Positions 24,172-34,621 of a stretch of 64,000 nucleotides of DNA are shown one piece after another. Each line of letters starts with the position of its first letter. The stretch's first letter is position 1. The stretch is from Chrysemys picta bellii. Taxonomy: Eukaryota > Chordata > Testudines > Emydidae. The stretch covers positions 61,591,587 through 61,655,586 of the forward strand of contig NC_088797.1 in assembly GCF_011386835.1 (NCBI RefSeq). The letters are read 5' to 3'. The notes beneath the pieces are model-generated. The model searched no databases. It was not told the origin of the DNA and was given only the letters and a program-made list of their open reading frames with translations. A program made the translations under genes and the position numbers.

Positions 24172-25341
24172 CAGTGATGAGCTGCCAAAATATTAACAAC
24201 AGGTTCCCTCCTCCTCACCCCATGAGGGGGTCGTGCCCCCCCTGGACTCCTGCCCCATCCAACCCCCCATGTTCCTTGAGCCCCCCCCCCAGAACCCCTG
24301 CCCCATCCACCCCTCTTCCCTGTCCCCTGAGTGCCCCCTGCCGCCCCATCCAACCCCTCCTCGCATTCCTGATGGCCCACCGGGACCCCTGCCCCATCCA
24401 AGCACCCCTTCTCTCTGTCCCCGACTGCCCCTGACTGCCCCCCACCACCGCATCCAACCCCTGCTCCTTCGTTGACTGCCCCCCGGGACCCTTGCCCCCA
24501 TTCAATCCCCCTGTTCCTTGCCCTCTGACCGCCCCGACCCCTATCCACCCCCCCAGAAGCCCCCGAACTCCCCTGCCCTCTTCCAACACCCCCTCCCTGC
24601 TCCCTGCCTGGAGCGCTCGGCCGGGTCCGGGTCTGTGTCCTCTCGGCCGAGTCCAGGTCCGATCGGCCAGGGCTACTCGAGCGGGACCGGGACCGGCGCC
24701 GCGGGGCCCGACCCAGGCTGGGTCAGAGCCACTCGGCCAGGACTGGGACCGGTGCCGCGGGGCCCGACCCAGGCCGGGTCGGAGCCGCTCGGCTGGGACC
24801 AGCACTGGTGCTGCGGGGCCTGGGCCGGGCCGGAGCCACTCGGCCGGGACCGGGACTAGCACCGCGGGGCCCAAGCCGGGCCAGGCTGGAACCGCTAGGC
24901 TGGGACCGGTGCCGTGGGGCCCGAGCCGGGCCAGGGCCGGGACCAGGCTGCGGCGCTCGGCGGGGGCCAGGCCAGGGCCAGGGGGCCAGGCTGGAGGGAG
25001 CCGCTCGGCTGGAGCCGGACTGGGCCGTGCCGCGCCTCCCTGGAGCCCTCCTCATGCTCCCACCCCGCCCCAGCTTACCTGCCTGCTATTTGTTTCAGGC
25101 TTCCCGCGAACATCTGATTCGCGGGAAGCAGGGGAGGGGGAGGAGAAGGGGGGGTGGAGGATTCAGGGGAGGAGTGGGAAGTGAGCTGGAGATGGGGATG
25201 GGGTGGACAGCTGCCCGAGCCTTTGTTAAATTTAAAAGCCCTTTTAGAACCGGTTGTCCTGGAACAACCGGTTCTAAAAGGGTTTCTAAATTTAACAACC
25301 GGTTCCTGCGAACCGGTGGGAACTGGCTCCAGCTCACACTG
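24172..25341 (+). mobile_element. Non-autonomous hAT element, CAGTGATGAGCTG family
   Basis: Ends are CAGTGATGAGCTG and CAGCTCACACTG, with an exact 8-bp duplication ACTTTACC (24164-24171 and 25342-25349). The interior is C-rich then GC-rich. It includes the same CCCGCGAA...TTCGCGGG palindrome module (about 25100-25127) found in the TAGGGTTACCATA family, and near the right end AACCGGTTGT inverted repeats around AAAAGGG (25228-25306). No transposase frame; the long open frames here are GC artefacts. Confidence 0.88.
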
Positions 25342-25482
25342 ACTTTACCATCATCCTATGCCCACGCGTTGCATGGTTTATAGAGACTGAACAAGTTTGT
25401 AAAAGGAACACAGAGAATGGGCTTTATTTGCAGGAGAACATTTGTATTTGGTCCGGAGTGTCATCTTACACTGCATTTATGC

Positions 25483-25814
25483 CAGGGGTTGGCAACGTTT
25501 GGCACGCGGCTCGCCAGGGTAAGCACCCTGGCGGGCCGGGCCAGTTTATTTACCTGCTGACGCGACAGGTTCGGCTGATCGCGGCCCCCACTGGCCGTGG
25601 TTCGCCGTCCTGGGCCAATGGGGGCGGTGGGAAGCCGCGGCCAGCACATCCCTCGCCCGCACTGCTTCCCGCTGCCCCCATTGGCCCGGGACGGCGAACC
25701 GCGGCCAGTGTGGGCCGCGATCGGGCGAACCTGCCGCGTCAGCAGGTAAATAAACTGGCCCAGCCCGCCAGGGTGCTTACCCTGGCGAGCCGCGTGCCAA
25801 ACGTTGCCAACCCG
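25483..25814. mobile_element. Long-palindrome hAT element (CAGGGGTTGGCAACG ends)
   Basis: The element is almost entirely one inverted repeat: arms of roughly 150 bp, from CAGGGGTTGGCAACGTTTGG to its complement at the right end, around a short GC-rich centre near 25638-25665. An exact 8-bp duplication ATTTATGC flanks it (25475-25482, 25815-25822). The right terminus has lost two bases of the CCCCTG end. A transcript would fold into a long hairpin. Confidence 0.9.
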
Positions 25815-25984
25815 ATTTATGCCAACAAAATGCCACTGAGTTCTCTGCCGTGTCGCCTGGTTGACGCTGTGAATGAAAAGAGAATTATAGGGTCTAATTT
25901 CAAGGTATCTGACAAGAGCATATATTAGGTAAGACAAAACATGGTAATGATCTCTAAGCAGCCATATTAGAGAGGCAGGATTGT

Positions 25985-26200
25985 GGAGGGGTTAAGGCCT
26001 TAGCCGAGAGCTTAGAAGACTGGGGTTCTTTTCCCTACTCTGCTATATGTGCCCTGAGGGGCTTTGAACAAATCATTTAATCTGCCCGGTGCCTCATGTC
26101 CCCCTCCATAAAATGGGGAGAACACTTCTCTGCCACTCCAGGGTCTTGGGAGGTTAATTACATTGAAGATGGTAAGGTGCTCAGATGCTAGGGGAGGGAG
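25985..26200 (-). repeat. MIR-like SINE relic
   Basis: GACTGGGGTTCTTTTCCC, then TGAACAAATCATTTAATCTG, CATAAAATGGGGAGAA and TAAGGTGCTCAGATGC follow the MIR order. Strand is tentative. Confidence 0.65.
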
Positions 26201-27021
26201 AGATAATTATGTAGATATCAAATTGGAGCAGGTAATGGCCTTGTGTATGATATAGTCAAGAGCAACCTATTTTTATTTCACTCCCTCCTGATAGAACAGT
26301 ACATGTGTAAGGAGGGTTCAGAGGTACTGAACCCTCACAGCTCCCACTGGAATTGTAGGTGCCCTGTAGCTCTTAGAAAACCACACCTGGTGTTCCATCA
26401 CCACACATACCTTTCTCTGATTTAGTCTCCTGTTGAATTAGTATTCTGGGATGTGTTTCATGTCTTCAGGTATTCTACCTATGTGCCATACAGGTCTGGT
26501 AAGTATATATTTTCCTTTGGCTATATTTTTTTCCTTTTTTCATTGGTGAGTCAGAGTCCCATCTTTGGTAATTGTCTAGTTCTGTTGCACTTGATTAGCG
26601 AAGGGCACTTTTGTTTCCTGACATCTACATTTAAAGCGACCTGATTCTCCAGTTATGGGCAGGAGATCAGCTAAGGGATATCCAGGAGGCAACTGTTTTG
26701 CCTATTGACGTTTCACAATATGTCCTGTTTGGGAAACATGGGAGAAGATTCTTCTCTCAGTTACCAGACGTATACCAGTGCGGCCTGATTCACTGGGACT
26801 GATTGCCGTCTCACTGCCACTGCTTTTATACCAATGCAACTCCAGTGAGTTCTGTGGAATTACTCCTATTTTATATCTGTATGAGTAAGAGCACAGTCAG
26901 GCCCATTGACTTCAACAATTACTCCTGATTTACAGTGGTGTAACTGGGAGCAGAATTTGACTCTCTCTCTCTCTCTGTCTAGTGAACAATTCCAGCTGCT
27001 GCTGGACAATTGTGTGTCACT

Positions 27022-27428
27022 CAGGGCTGGTGCTACCATTAAGGCGAACTAGGCAGTTGCCTAGGGCGCCAAGATTTGGGGGCACCAAAAAGCGGTGCCC
27101 CCAATTTTTTTTTTTTACAGCGTTCCTCCCCAAGCGCGCGGTTGCCGCTCCACTTCTCCCGCCTCCCAGGCTTGCAGCGCCAATCAGCTGTTTGGCGCTG
27201 CAAGCTTGGGAGGAGAATTAGAGCGGGGGCAGCGTGCTCAGGGAGGAGGCAGAGCAGAGGTGAGCTGGGGTGGGGAGCTGCTGCGGGGGGGGGGGCACCT
27301 CAGGGCACGGGGGGGAGCTGCCATGGGGGCAGGGCGGAGGGGGGGCGGGGAGCTGCCGCAGGGCTGGAGGGAGGGGGGACAAGGTGGAAGTTTCGCCTAG
27401 GGCATGAAACTTCCTTGCACCGGCCCTG
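27022..27428 (+). mobile_element. Non-autonomous hAT element (CAGGGCTGGTGC ends)
   Basis: Ends CAGGGCTGGTGC and GCACCGGCCCTG with exact duplication GTGTCACT (27014-27021, 27429-27436). The interior has TTGCCTAGGGCGCC mirrored by CGCCTAGGGC near the right end, a poly-T run, and an internal hairpin around CAATCAGCTGTTTGG flanked by GCAGCGC/GCGCTGC. No coding capacity. Confidence 0.9.
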
Positions 27429-27892
27429 GTGTCACTAAATGTATTGATTGCTTACTTCTCTCATTAAAAATGCATGGTGTATACAAAACCCTAACTGTTA
27501 GTAGGTGACATACAAGTAAATGTTTGTTTTCTCATCTAAATGAGACAATCCATCATTACTCTGTACATCTGCTAGGAGTAAGGAGCATGGTCCAGTAGGA
27601 AATAGGGAATGTAGTTGTCTGCGTATCAGGGGGCCAATTCTGAAATCGTTCTCACTGGTATAAATCCAGAGTCACTCCAATGACTTCACTGAGCGCTTTG
27701 GGTGCTCAGCATCTCTGAAAACTAGGCACAAGGTGGCTCGAGTTGGGCACACAAACAGGACTTGATCGTGGGCAGAGGGCCCATTGAGTTCAATGGTGCA
27801 GGGTAAGAGCCCTCCGGAAGAATACAGAATTAATGAGCACTTCTGAAAATGTTGACCATAGTGCACTAACATGTGCTAGGCACTTTATAGAC

Positions 27893-28195
27893 CAGGGGTA
27901 GGCAACCTATGGCACGCATGCCGAAGGTGGCACGTGAGCTGATTTTCAGTGGCACTCACACTGCCCGGGTCCTGGCCACCAGTCTGGGGGGCTCTGCATT
28001 TTAAATTAATTTTAGATGAAGCTTCTTAAACATTTTAAAAACCTTATTTACTTTATATACAACAATAGTTTAGTTATATATTATAGACTTATAGAAAGAG
28101 ACCTTCTAAAAATGTTAAAATGTATTACTGGCACGTGAAACCTTAAATTAGAGTGAAGACTTAGCACACCACTTCTGAAAGGTTGCCGACCCCTG
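27893..28195 (+). mobile_element. Non-autonomous hAT element (CAGGGGTAGGCAACC ends)
   Basis: Ends CAGGGGTAGGCAACC and GGTTGCCGACCCCTG with exact duplication TTATAGAC (27885-27892, 28196-28203). The interior is AT-rich, unlike the neighbouring GC-rich families, and includes the GGCACG motif near both ends. No coding capacity. Confidence 0.9.
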
Positions 28196-28203
28196 TTATA
28201 GAC

Positions 28204-30735
28204 CCATAGTAAGCCAAGCCTTGCTTTGAAGAGCTTGCAGTCTAAGTAGACAGCACAGAGGCAGAGCATGGGCGGTAGGTGAAGCTTCCCCTGGGATAGG
28301 CTAACTCCCTGTCCCACATCTTCTTCGCTTGACCCCCACCTCTTCCACCCGTGGTCCCGTTCACACTCCATGCCAGCCCCTGCCGCTCGCCCCACCCCAC
28401 ATCGCTGCTTGTTGCATTCCTCCTCTTCTCCACACACCCCTTCTCCCGAGGCTCCTGCCAGGTGCGCTCGCCGCATCTCTCATCCCCTGCATCCCCCCGC
28501 CCCTGTGAGGCCTCCACCACCCACAAGGATGCAGTGAGCGGCAGGGACCTCTGGAGATGGGTGGTGGAGTGGAGGAGAGGAAACGCTCAGTTGCCAAGCA
28601 GTGGTGGAGGCCTCGGGGAAGGGGTGGAGCAGGGAGGGGAAGAGGTGGAGCGCAGACGGGGCTACCATGGCCCAGGTGGCAGGGTAGCGGCAGCCTATTA
28701 TGCCCATCGCCTGTGAGACAGAGTGAGTGGGGAAGAGTTATCATACATTCACATTGCTCCCATTGAAATCAATGGCAGAGCTAGGCCACTCCTGAGTGCT
28801 TTTGAAACTCCCATTCATAATATATTTTTCATTCCTAGCCCATGTTCCCCTAGAGCATTATTCTTCAGCCCTTTAAATTTGCCTGATCTATATTATTAAC
28901 CTTGACTCCCCAACCCTGCCCATTCACTGACTGCCTGTAATGTCCTTTTTTTCCTGTTGTTGTCAGTTCTACAAGGGTGTCAAGGAAAGAGTTGTTCATA
29001 AAGATAAGTAAAGGTACAGCTTCCCTCCATGACCACATCCTCTCTCCTGTTCCAAACCAGAAGTCTTAATTAAAATGATGCTAAAGGAAGCAAATCAATT
29101 AACAGATACCCTACATAATGATTTATTCTCTCCCCCCCACCCCACAAAATTACTTACAAGTATCACATTACTGCTTTAGGTGATCTGTTAACATTGCAGT
29201 TCATTAGCAGCATTTGCTATTGAATTGGATAAAAGACATCTTGGGAATCCAGGCAAATCATTCTAATATAGCTCTTTTCTTTGTCTCGACTGCATTTCTC
29301 CCTTATTCTGAGCAATGAAAGATGAGGTGTATTTCAAAGCAGAGAGCTCCATGGAGACTAGTTTCACTAACATATTTGGAATCCCCCAGTTCGCTGAGTA
29401 TAGAACAAATAATGTTTCTGTCATGATTTTAGACACCGTAAACATATTTTTTCTTCACAAGCGCAAAAAACTGGCATGACAGCTGTGCAGTTATGATATG
29501 GCCAAGCAATGAATGTGCATTGATCATTAAGACCCTCATTCAGCTCTTGCTTAACCATGTAGGATCAACTGAGTCTGTTCCTGTTCATTACTGAATTGGG
29601 GCCTTCATTTCCATGATTCTGCATACCCATGAAAAAGTGGTCAGTCCTTCTTATTGAGACACAGCGCTTCCAGTTTGGGCTTCAGGCTACCACCACTAAA
29701 AACACTGTTGAGTAAAAGGACAAATTCTAGTGCAGAACTGGAGAACTCCACTGATTTCAATTGAATTACTCCAGACTGATGTAACTGAGAGCAGAAGCTG
29801 GCTCTAAATTCAGATTTAGCAATCAAGCCTAGGATTAAAATATGATATTGTAGAATTTATGTGTCTGTAGAGATGAGCCAGAGCTACAAAGTTTAGACTC
29901 ATAGCTTAAAGGATGAAGTTGAGTGTATGCGCTGCACATGGTGTGGCCCAATTATTAAATGTAAATATTTATAGGCTAATAGTTCTAAATCTACAACAAT
30001 AAATTGTTTATTCAAATGAAAAGTTTTATTTGGGGATTAGGGATATATTGTTTTCTTAAACATTGCGGCATTGTGTTTTGAGTTCTGTTTTAGTTCTGCA
30101 GCAAACCGCATTGATGATCGGAATTCAAAGCATTAATCTACTGAATACTTTCCTCCCCTCATCTTTCTGTCCACCAAAATAGACCCCGATATTTACCCAG
30201 AAAAATTATTAATAGTTTTTTGCACTGATTTTCACCTCCTTTTGTTGTTGTGGTAATAAACACTGATAAATTCCCAGGAAAAAATAAATAAAATAAAAAA
30301 TGAAAACAAGGACACTTAACATATAATAAAGAAAGAACATGAATAATCCCCTTTCTCTACCATTACTTCTAGTTCAGGTACAGAATTGAGGTCCCAGATC
30401 AGAACACCGGTAGCTTTTGCATCATGCTGGTGTTCAAAAACTAAACCTTACTCCACATTTTGCAAATGGCCCCTATATTTGCAATGGGCTGAGCAACCCC
30501 TCTTGCCATTTTCTCTCCCTTCAGCCCCATTTCTGAGGTGCTTGCAATGTCAATGCAGATGAACAGTATTGCTTGAACCCATCTCTAGTTTTGGGGCACC
30601 TTTGATTCCATTCATTTAAAACAAATCATATATTTATCATAGCCCAAACAGGACCTGTTAATGAACAAAGTCCATCTCATGTGTATTTCCATCATGCATT
30701 CCCTTCAGGCACATGATATGAGTGCACAATGTTTT
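28204..30735. other. Gene-free stretch
   Basis: 28260-28690 is G/C-skewed (CCCC-rich then GGGG-rich), without support for coding. 29010-29460 is AT-rich unique sequence. No element recognised. Confidence 0.45.
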
Positions 30736-30743
30736 TTGAGTGC

Positions 30744-30913
30744 CAGGGCCGGCTCCAGCATTTCTGCCACCCCAAGCAAAAAAAAAAAAAAGTCACAATC
30801 GGCAGCGGCAGTTCAGCGGCAGGTCCTTCGCTCCTAGAGGGAGTGAGGGACCTGCCTCCCCCGAATTGCCGCAGGTGCCGCCCCCTCCCTTGGCCACCCC
30901 AGGCACCTGCTTG
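30744..30913 (+). mobile_element. Second copy of the CAGGGCCGGCTCC hAT family, lacking its right end
   Basis: The left end and poly-A run match the copy at 4682. Compared with that copy the last 29 bases, including the right terminal repeat, are missing after CACCTGCTTG. Flanking octamers TTGAGTGC (30736-30743) and TTAAGTGC (30914-30921) match at 7 of 8, as if an already shortened element had been inserted. Confidence 0.65.
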
Positions 30914-31318
30914 TTAAGTGCAGAGATAACCGTAGGTTGTGCACACTATAAAGCCTTTCCTGTAATCAGTTACTCGGTTCACTTTTTCAAAAAATTGAAT
31001 TTGGGGCTGGTGAGACAGCCCTGTGGACAAAGGTCTTCCATTGATGCACAGATCAGGTACAGCAGTAGTTAAATGTCCAGTCTGAATGTACCCCATTCCA
31101 AAATGGCTAGAGGTCCGTTGTATTTTGCTGTTCTTATAAATTGACTTCTTCTCTGAAAAAAAGAAAAAATAGCCTAGATAAACATGACTTTATTTCTCTC
31201 CCTTTGGCAGCAGTGATCTAGGGTAACATACTAAAGTTAGAACTGGAGAAATGTTATTTAGTAAATAAAAAAAATATTTTTTTTTAAATGGCAGGAAAGT
31301 CATTCTAATCCATTATGC

Positions 31319-31981
31319 CAGTTGGTTCTCAAACTTTTTGTATTGGCGACCACTTTCACACAGCAAGCCTCTTGAGTTAAATAGTTACTGTTTAATACTG
31401 GGGGGCGGGGGATGAAGAAACATTGTCAATATCACTGTTCACAGCAGATTTAGCGCCCCGTTGCCACCCTTACTTCTGCGCTGCTGCTGATGGCAGGCAC
31501 TGCCTTCAGAGCTGGGCGGCCAGAGAGTGGTGGCTGCTGGCTGGGTGCCCAGATTTGAAGGCAGCGCCACTGCCAGCAGCAGCACAGAAATGCAGAAGTA
31601 AAGGTGCTTTGTCATACCACGCCACCCTTACTTCTGCAAAATGTTTGTGCTTTGTGCTGGGAGGGGTGGCTATGTGTGCACTAAGTCAAATTTTGGGGTG
31701 GCTATAGCCCCTGCAAGCCTTCCCCAGGATCACCCCTGCCTGTGAGTCTGGCTGCTTTCAGTATGTTGATTGGTCTGCGGTTTAATGCAGTTCTTCAGCT
31801 GCTGAACAATCAAGCTCTCTAATGTTGTCTCAATCCCAGGACTGGCCTTAGGGAAAATTGCACCTTGGGCAAACTTCTATTTTGACACTCTTTCTTTAGA
31901 GCCAGAGACCTGCCATGTGTGGTGCTGACAGCCAGTGACCACCATGTAATAACCTCATGACCACCAGTTTGAGAACCCCTG
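31319..31981 (+). mobile_element. hAT element (CAGTTGGTTCTCAAAC ends)
   Basis: Ends CAGTTGGTTCTCAAAC and GTTTGAGAACCCCTG; flanks CATTATGC (31311-31318) and CATTATTC (31982-31989) match at 7 of 8. The interior includes an inverted pair around CCACCCTTACTTCTGC / GCAGAAGTAAAGG. No coding capacity. Confidence 0.8.
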
Positions 31982-32394
31982 CATTATTCTAATATTATTT
32001 GACCATTTCTACAGTCATAAAGATCCTCACAGTTAACGTTTGTTTGGCAGGACATCTCTGTGTCTTTACAGCTGCCCTGTTTTTACCAAATTGACTGTGA
32101 TGCACAAATATGTATTTCCAACCTGTGGAAATGACTGCAGATGCATCTTCCCCTGCAAGAAGGGGTCAGCTAACAGCATGCAGAGTCCCTGACAGCAAGT
32201 AGCCTGGAGGACTGAGCACAGTGTTGGCAGGGGAGTCAGGAAATCATGTGACATAACCCCAGCTGTGAAACTCACTTGATGTGTGGTTTCATCAAGTTGC
32301 TTCACCCCAGTTTCTCTTTGTGCGAACTGCAGATGATAATACTGATCCACCTTTCTCACAGGGGTTGTGAGGCATAGCTGATGTTTGTAGAATG

Positions 32395-32976
32395 TAGGGT
32401 TACCATATTTTGAGTGTCCAAAAGGAGGACACTCCACGGGGCCGGGGCCCCGGCCCCGCCCCCAGCCCCGCCCATGCCCCCCGCCCCAACTCCACCCCTT
32501 CCCCAAAGTCCCCGCCCCAACTCCGCCCCCTCCCCTGCTTCCCGCGAACATTTGATTCGCAGGAAGCCTGAAGCAGGTAAGGGGTGGGTGGGGGGAGGAG
32601 GCGCACCCCAGTCTGGCTCCCCCGGCGTCTCCAGCCTGGGTCGGCTCAGGACCTGGGGTGCCGGCCCCGGGCCAGCCCCCGGCCGAGCACCCCCGGCCCG
32701 CCCAGCACTGCCGGTTCCCGGCCCAGTCCCCGGCTCAGCACCCCCGGCCCGACCCCGGCCTCGGCCCGGCACCGCCGGCCCGGCCCCGGCCCCGGCCCCG
32801 GCCCCCGGCCCCCGGCCCGGCACCGCTGGCCCGGCCCCGGCCCCCGGCCCAGCACCGGCCCCGCATGTCCCGATTTTCCCGGACATGTCCGGCTTTTTGG
32901 GATTTCCCCCCAGACGGGGATTTGGAGCCCAAAACGCCGGACATGTCCGGGAAAATCCGGACGTATGGTAACCCTA
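32395..32976 (-). mobile_element. TAGGGTTACCATA-family hAT element (copy 2, reverse orientation)
   Basis: Same termini as copy 1, in the opposite orientation, with exact duplication GTAGAATG (32387-32394, 32977-32984). It carries the CCCGCGAA/TTCGCAGG palindrome near 32541-32568 and the CCGGACATGTCCGG block near the right end. Very GC-rich centre (repeated GGCCCCGGCCCC). The long frames on both strands are a by-product of composition. Confidence 0.9.
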
Positions 32977-33334
32977 GTAGAATGCTTTGAAGATGTAAAA
33001 TGCTATAGATGTGTTATTTTTATTGCTTCAAGGAATCCTGTTCTGCTTTTCAAACATAAAAGAGCTTTATAATTTCTGGTGCAGAAATGACTAAGGAGCT
33101 CATTTAAACAAAATCTGGGATAGTTCTGTTTTTCACATTTATATTTCTGTGCAAAGACATGGATTCCAACATGCATTCTGATAATAAAAGATAGCAACAT
33201 TTGTTTATAGTATTAGTTTTAATTTTGTACTATAGTATTTCTTAGGGGCATCGGCCAAGTATCAGGACCCCATTGCACTGACTGTACAGACACAGTAAAA
33301 GACAGCCATGCCACAAAAAGCTAACAATGTAGGG

Positions 33335-33440
33335 CCTTGCATCTGCAAACACTTATGCATGTGAACAGTGTCACTTACTTAAATGGAATTGCCCTTGCAA
33401 TCTAGCTCATGCATAAGTGTTTGCAGGATCAGGGCCTAGT
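33335..33440. repeat. Palindromic repeat (TGCAAACACTTATGCAT ends)
   Basis: TGCAAACACTTATGCAT at about 33344 is mirrored by ATGCATAAGTGTTTGCA at about 33410. A diverged member of the same family lies at 36645-36775 (GTTTGCAGGATTAAGACC). A short non-coding MITE-like repeat common in reptiles. Confidence 0.65.
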
Positions 33441-33848
33441 TTATGACAAAGTGCAAAAAGTAAATGAGACAGAACAGAAGGAAGGGGAGCACAAGCTGTT
33501 TTACCCTAAGCAGGGGATCTCAACTCGCTACCTAGCCAAACCATTTTCAACTGGTAGTGCTCTGTAGGAGGCACAGCTGATCTGAAGGGAGGGATTGGAA
33601 GGAAGATAAGGTGAGGGGCTTTCTGGATTTTTCCCAGAAGTTTTTCCCACTCACAAGGGGTGGCTTTGGAAATCTACTTTTTCATTGCTATTTTGATTGA
33701 ATTTTATAAAATTGGGTGTGCTTCTTAATCATTTCACAATACTGACCTATAGCATAAAGATATAATTTCCCTTTAAGTAACTTAACACACAGGGAAGCAG
33801 GATTGTGTGTGCATCAGAGGTTTACCTTCAGTATTTTGTATACCTTCA

Positions 33849-34118
33849 GGGGCCGGGCCGGGGGTGGTCGGCCGGGGGCCGGGGCCGGCACCCCAGGGCC
33901 CGAGCCGACCCAGGCTGGAGCCGCCGGGGGGGCCAGCCTGGGCCGCGCCTCCTCCCCCCACACCCGCCTTACCTGCTTCAGGCTTCCCGCGAATCAAATG
34001 TTCGCGGGAAGCAGGGGAGGGGGCGGAGACTTTGGGGAAGGGGCGGAGTTGGGGCGGGGCGGGGCCAGGGCCCCGTGGAGTGTCCTCCATTTGGAGGCAC
34101 AAAATATGGTAACCCTAT
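33849..34118 (+). mobile_element. TAGGGTTACCATA-family hAT element, left part missing
   Basis: The right end TATGGTAACCCTA is present at 34106-34118, with the CCCGCGAATCAAATGTTCGCGGG palindrome module near 33987-34009 (given here by its ends CCCGCGAA and TTCGCGGG). The left terminus is absent: GC-rich interior starts abruptly after CCTTCAGG. No target duplication can be shown. Confidence 0.75.
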
Positions 34119-34133
34119 GTCCAGGATTGCCAA

Positions 34134-34270
34134 GGGCATGTCTACACTGCATTGTAAACCCTGGTCTCTGGGACCTGGAGTAGTGGACTCGGTGTTTCCA
34201 AGCCCACACGAGTGTCCACACTGCATTGTAAACCTGGCCTTACAATTGCTGGACCTGGGTCTCACAGCCC
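34134..34270 (+). repeat. Turtle repeat with internal direct duplication
   Basis: GGGCATGTCTACACTGCATT at the left; the segment ACACTGCATTGTAAACC occurs twice, about 73 bp apart. A related type (GGGTATGTCGGCACTG) is at about 49329-49520. Confidence 0.5.
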
Positions 34271-34388
34271 TCCTTCATTGTTTTGTATGTGGCCAGGTTG
34301 ATTCTTCTTTGTTACATACCTGGATGCAGTTTTAGAAATACTCCCCAGCTTCTTTATATCTGACTCCAGGCTGCCACCAAAGACTCTG

Positions 34389-34610
34389 TTTCAGAGTAAC
34401 AGCCGTGTTAGTCTGTATCCGCAAAAAGAAGAACAGGAGTACTTGTGGCACCTTAGAGACTAACAAATTTATTAGAGCATAAGCTTTCGTGGACTACAGC
34501 CCACTTCTTCGGATGCATCCGAAGAAGTGGGCTGTAGTCCATGAAAGCTTATGCTCTAATAAATTTGTTAGTCTCTAAGGTGCCACAAGTACTCCTGTTC
34601 TTCTTTTTGC
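34389..34610. mobile_element. Fold-back element with 95-nt arms and 10-bp target duplication
   Basis: Positions 34421-34515 and 34516-34610 are inverted copies with one mismatch, meeting at GGATGCATCC. The left arm carries 32 extra bases (TTTCAGAGTAACAGCC...) with no partner on the right. The element is flanked by AAAGACTCTG at 34379-34388 and 34611-34620. The arm sequence equals the end of the insert at 19767-20054. Confidence 0.88.
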
Positions 34611-34621
34611 AAAGACTCTGT

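Noticed and set aside
22894..25383. Long open frames of 190-265 codons on both strands
   Set aside because: They lie within GC-rich hAT elements, run in several frames at once, and encode Gly/Pro/Ala/Arg low-complexity strings. Composition explains them.
28260..28700. G/C-skewed segment with several frames
   Set aside because: Frames overlap on both strands without domain content; probably old GC-rich repeat sequence.
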